DNA from: an uncultured Bacteroides sp.
GTDB lineage: Bacteria > Bacteroidota > Bacteroidia > Bacteroidales > Bacteroidaceae
Direction of reading: 5' to 3'
DNA: 10,276 nt
Assembly (NCBI GenBank): GCA_934716785.1
Contig: CAKUYM010000140.1
Coordinates: forward strand, 1 to 10,276
Of this stretch, positions 7,561-10,276 are shown one piece after another. Numbering within the stretch: position 1 is the stretch's first letter; every line of letters begins with the position of its first letter. The notes under the pieces are model-generated. The model worked only from the letters and a program-made list of their open reading frames with translations, had not been told where the DNA came from and ran no database searches. A program made the translations under genes and the position numbers.

Positions 7561-7568
7561 AAAGGAGG
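7561..7568 (+). promoter_or_regulatory. Shine-Dalgarno deciding the glycosyltransferase start
   Basis: AAAGGAGG ends at 7568. The ATG at 7570 would have a 1-nt spacer, too close for initiation. The in-frame ATG at 7576 has a 7-nt spacer and gives the expected MKVLMFGWEFPP N-terminus, so 7576 is preferred. Confidence 0.75.
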
Positions 7569-7575
7569 AATGAAA

Positions 7576-8841
7576 ATGAAAGTTTTAATGTTTGGTTGGG
7601 AATTCCCCCCTATAATATATGGTGGTCTTGCGGTTGCTTCTTACGGAATCACTAAAGGATTGAGCTTGCAAGGCGATATGGAAACGGTTTTCTGTATGCC
7701 CAAGCCTTGTGGAGAAGAAGAAAAGTTCTTGAAAATAATCGGCATGAATCAGGTGCCTATCGTGTGGCGCGATGTCAATTATGACTACTTGAAGTCTCGC
7801 TTGCTCAATATGACGCCGGAAGAGTATTATTCTTTCCGTGATCATATCTATGCCGATTTTTCTTATATGCATGTCAATGATTTGGGATGTATGGAGTTTG
7901 CCGGCGGTTATCCCGGCAACTTGCACGAGGAAATCAATAATTTCTCTATCATAGCCGGGGTAGTGGCCCGTCAGCAGGAATTTGACATAATCCATGCGCA
8001 TGACTGGCTGACTTATCCTGCCGGTGTGCATGCCAAGATGGTGAGCGGCAAACCGCTTTGCATCCATGTGCATGCTACGGATTTCGATCGTTCTCGCGGT
8101 AAAGTCAATCCTACTGTTTATTCGATCGAGAAGAACGGTATGGATCATGCGGATTGCATTATGTGCGTATCCGAGTTGACTCGCCGTACGGTTATCAACG
8201 AATATCATCAGGATCCGCGGAAGGTATTTGCCATGCACAATGCCGTTTATCCATTGTCACAGGAACTGTTGGATATTCCTCGTCCGGATCATTCTAAAGA
8301 GAAAGTGGTAACTTTCCTCGGACGTATTACCATGCAGAAGGGACCGGAGTACTTTGTGGAGGCTGCCGCACTTGTATTGAAGCGCAACCGCAACATCCGT
8401 TTTGTGATGGCGGGGTCGGGCGATATGCTGAATGCCATGATTAACTTGGCAGCGGAGCGTGGCATTGCCGACCGGTTCCATTTCCCCGGATTTATGAAAG
8501 GCAAACAGGTATATGAGGTTTATAAAAACAGTGATGTATTTGTCATGCCTTCCGTGTCCGAGCCTTTCGGCATCGCTCCATTGGAAGCTATGCAATGCGG
8601 AACGCCTTCTATCATTTCGAAGCAGTCGGGATGTGGCGAAATTCTCGACAAGGTGATTAAAACCGACTACTGGGATATTCAGGCAATGGCCGATGCTATC
8701 CATGCCATTTGTACGTATCCGTCTCTTTTCCAATACCTGCAAGAGGAAGGAAAAAAGGAAGTGGATGGAATTACTTGGGAGAAAGTGGGGCTGAGAATCC
8801 GTGCTCTTTACGAGGATGTGTTAAGAAACTATGGTAAATAA
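7576..8841 (+). CDS. GT-B glycosyltransferase, glycogen synthase-like (GT4/GT5 type)
   Basis: The product is a 421-residue cytoplasmic transferase that should add glucose from a nucleotide sugar to an alpha-glucan. The N-terminal Rossmann domain starts MKVLMFGWEFPP and has YGGLAVAS (15-22), equivalent to the KxGGL donor-phosphate loop of glycogen synthases. IIHAHDW (138-144) and HVHATDFDRSRG (164-175) are acceptor-side motifs. The C-terminal domain has FLGRITMQKG (247-256, Arg250 and Lys255 fitting the diphosphate contacts) and the retaining-GT signature E-x7-E as Glu329 and Glu337 in EPFGIAPLE. All signature residues appear intact. The length is shorter than typical GT5 GlgA (about 475) and closer to GT4. 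The donor (ADP- or UDP-glucose) cannot be told from sequence by eye. It sits between the debranching and GH57 homologues, 17 bp from the GH57 start. Confidence 0.9.
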   Translation: MKVLMFGWEFPPIIYGGLAVASYGITKGLSLQGDMETVFCMPKPCGEEEKFLKIIGMNQVPIVWRDVNYDYLKSRLLNMTPEEYYSFRDHIYADFSYMHVNDLGCMEFAGGYPGNLHEEINNFSIIAGVVARQQEFDIIHAHDWLTYPAGVHAKMVSGKPLCIHVHATDFDRSRGKVNPTVYSIEKNGMDHADCIMCVSELTRRTVINEYHQDPRKVFAMHNAVYPLSQELLDIPRPDHSKEKVVTFLGRITMQKGPEYFVEAAALVLKRNRNIRFVMAGSGDMLNAMINLAAERGIADRFHFPGFMKGKQVYEVYKNSDVFVMPSVSEPFGIAPLEAMQCGTPSIISKQSGCGEILDKVIKTDYWDIQAMADAIHAICTYPSLFQYLQEEGKKEVDGITWEKVGLRIRALYEDVLRNYGK

Positions 8842-8858
8842 CGAAACTATATACAAAA

Positions 8859-10276
8859 ATGAGAACTATCTGTCTTTATTTTGAGATACATCAAATTATA
8901 CATTTGAAACGTTACCGCTTCTTTGATATCGGTAATGACCATTATTATTACGATGATTATGCCAATGAAACTGGCATGAATGAAGTTGCCGAGCGTTCAT
9001 ATATTCCGGCTCTCAGCACATTGATCGAGATGGTGAAGAATTCGGACGGCGCTTTTAAGGTAGCGCTTTCCATATCCGGAGTGGCTTTGGAACAGTTGGA
9101 GATACATGCTCCGGCGGTGATTGACTTGTTGCATCAATTGAATGATACCGGTTGCTGCGAGTTCCTTTGCGAACCTTATTCACACGGCTTGTCTTCACTT
9201 GCCAATGAGGACTGCTTCCGCGAAGAGGTGCTTCGTCAGCGTGATAAGATGAAGCAGATGTTTGGGAAAGAACCGAAAGTATTCCGTAACTCAAGTCTGA
9301 TTTATTCGGACGAAATAGGTGGCTTGGTGGCTTCCATGGGTTTCAAGGGTATGCTGACGGAAGGTGCCAAGCATGTGTTGGGATGGAAGAGCCCGCATTA
9401 TGTATATCACTGCAATCAGGCTCCGAGTCTCAAACTGTTATTGAGAGATTTCAAACTGTCGGATGATATAAGTTTGCGTTTCTCTAATTCGGAATGGGCG
9501 GAATATCCTTTGTTTGCCGACAAGTATATCAACTGGATTGATGCACTTCCTCAGGAGGAGCAGGTTATCAATATCTTTATGGAATTGAGTGCTCTTGGTA
9601 TGGCGCAGCCGCTGTCTTCCAATATTCTCGAATTCTTGAAGGCGTTGCCCGAATGTGCGAAAGCAAAGGGTATTACGTTCTCTACGCCGACCGAAATCGT
9701 GACGAAGTTGAAATCCGTATCTCAGCTTGATGTCGCTTATCCGATGTCGTGGGTGGATGAAGAAAGAGATACCAGTTGCTGGCTGGGCAATGTTATGCAG
9801 CGTGAAGCTTTCAATAAGTTGTATAGCGTGGCAGAGCGTGTTCACTTAAGTGACGACCGCCGCATCAAGCAGGACTGGGATTATTTGCAGGCAAGCAACA
9901 ATTTCCGTTTCATGACTACAAAGAATAACGGTATGTGGCTGAACCGTGGTATTTATGACTCTCCTTATGATGCTTTCACCAATTACATGAATATTTTGGC
10001 GGACTTTATCAAACGGGTAGATTCATTGTATCCTTCGGATGTCGACAGTGAAGAACTGAACTCTTTATTGACTACGATTAAGAATCAAGGTGACGAAATT
10101 ACCGAGTTGGAAAAAAAGGTAGAGAAGTTGCAGACGAAACTGGCAAAGGAGACTACGAAGAAAGCTACGGCAAAGAAAACAACCGAGACTGACGCCAAAA
10201 AAGAACCGGCTGCTAAGGCTGCTGCTAAACCTGCTGCCAAGAAAGCAACTGCTGAGGTGACGGATAAGGTAAAGAA
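8859..10276 (+). CDS. GH57 alpha-amylase-like protein with substituted catalytic residues and basic tail (3' end outside window)
   Basis: The ATG at 8859 opens a frame that stays open to the window edge (472 codons plus 2 nt). There is no signal peptide, so the protein is cytoplasmic. GH57 alpha-amylase regions appear in order: FEIHQ (8-12), CEFLCEPYSHGLSS (100-113), FRNSSLIYSDEIGG (142-155) then GFKGMLTEGA, IFMELSALG (239-247), TFSTPTEI (273-280), and MSWVDEERDTSCWLGN (296-311). Active relatives have FRNTELIY with Glu as nucleophile, whereas here that position is Ser146. They have MDYETFG with Asp as acid/base, whereas here it is Glu242 in MELSALG. The fold is probably kept but hydrolysis is doubtful; GH57 alpha-amylase-like homologues with incomplete catalytic machinery are known. 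Residues 412-428 look like a coiled coil, and 429-472 are Lys/Ala/Thr-rich. No Shine-Dalgarno; A-rich leader, likely co-transcribed with the glycosyltransferase. Confidence 0.88.
   Translation, partial: MRTICLYFEIHQIIHLKRYRFFDIGNDHYYYDDYANETGMNEVAERSYIPALSTLIEMVKNSDGAFKVALSISGVALEQLEIHAPAVIDLLHQLNDTGCCEFLCEPYSHGLSSLANEDCFREEVLRQRDKMKQMFGKEPKVFRNSSLIYSDEIGGLVASMGFKGMLTEGAKHVLGWKSPHYVYHCNQAPSLKLLLRDFKLSDDISLRFSNSEWAEYPLFADKYINWIDALPQEEQVINIFMELSALGMAQPLSSNILEFLKALPECAKAKGITFSTPTEIVTKLKSVSQLDVAYPMSWVDEERDTSCWLGNVMQREAFNKLYSVAERVHLSDDRRIKQDWDYLQASNNFRFMTTKNNGMWLNRGIYDSPYDAFTNYMNILADFIKRVDSLYPSDVDSEELNSLLTTIKNQGDEITELEKKVEKLQTKLAKETTKKATAKKTTETDAKKEPAAKAAAKPAAKKATAEVTDKVK

Noticed and set aside
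7570..7575. Starting the glycosyltransferase at the ATG at 7570
   Set aside because: It leaves only 1 nt after the Shine-Dalgarno; the ATG six bases later has normal spacing and the expected N-terminus.
9438..9845. 135-codon minus-strand frame near the right end
   Set aside because: It is antisense to the GH57 gene, whose plus-strand frame is open from 8859 to the edge with ordered family motifs.

Overview
The window looks like chromosomal core DNA of a Bacteroides-type bacterium (phylum Bacteroidota). Three observations support this. Most genes lack a strong Shine-Dalgarno sequence and have A/T-rich leaders. Several intergenic regions carry the Bacteroides -7 element TAnnTTTG. The proteins read like Bacteroides homologues. 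I cannot name the species from sequence alone. I saw no mobile element, tRNA, rRNA or CRISPR array.

Positions 1-5395 hold housekeeping and single-gene units in alternating orientation. In order these are the 5' part of gap (GAPDH, minus, cut by the left edge), mscL (plus), a TraB/GumN-family exported protein (minus), guaA (GMP synthetase, plus), a Crp/Fnr-family regulator (minus) and a MarC-family membrane protein (plus). The gap/mscL, TraB/guaA and Crp/marC pairs are divergent, and each shared intergenic region carries candidate promoters. Hairpin terminators follow mscL and guaA.

Positions 5504-10276 hold a three-gene, same-strand alpha-glucan cluster: a GDE_C-type glycogen debranching enzyme homologue, a GT-B glycosyltransferase of the glycogen-synthase/GT4 type, and a GH57 alpha-amylase-like protein that runs off the right edge. 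The gaps are 17 bp and 17 bp, so one transcript is likely. The simplest reading is synthesis and remodelling of a cytoplasmic glycogen-like glucan, since none of the three has a signal peptide.

The most interesting point lies in this cluster. The glycosyltransferase keeps its signature residues. The GH57 protein has Ser where the catalytic Glu nucleophile should be and Glu where the acid/base Asp should be. The debranching-enzyme homologue has Asn where relatives have Asp in the WMD motif, plus other changes in the active-site motifs. The two 'hydrolases' may therefore be non-catalytic or altered partners of the synthase. The GH57 protein also ends in a coiled coil followed by a Lys/Ala/Thr-rich, histone-H1-like tail. 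The motif alignments were made by eye from memory of the families.
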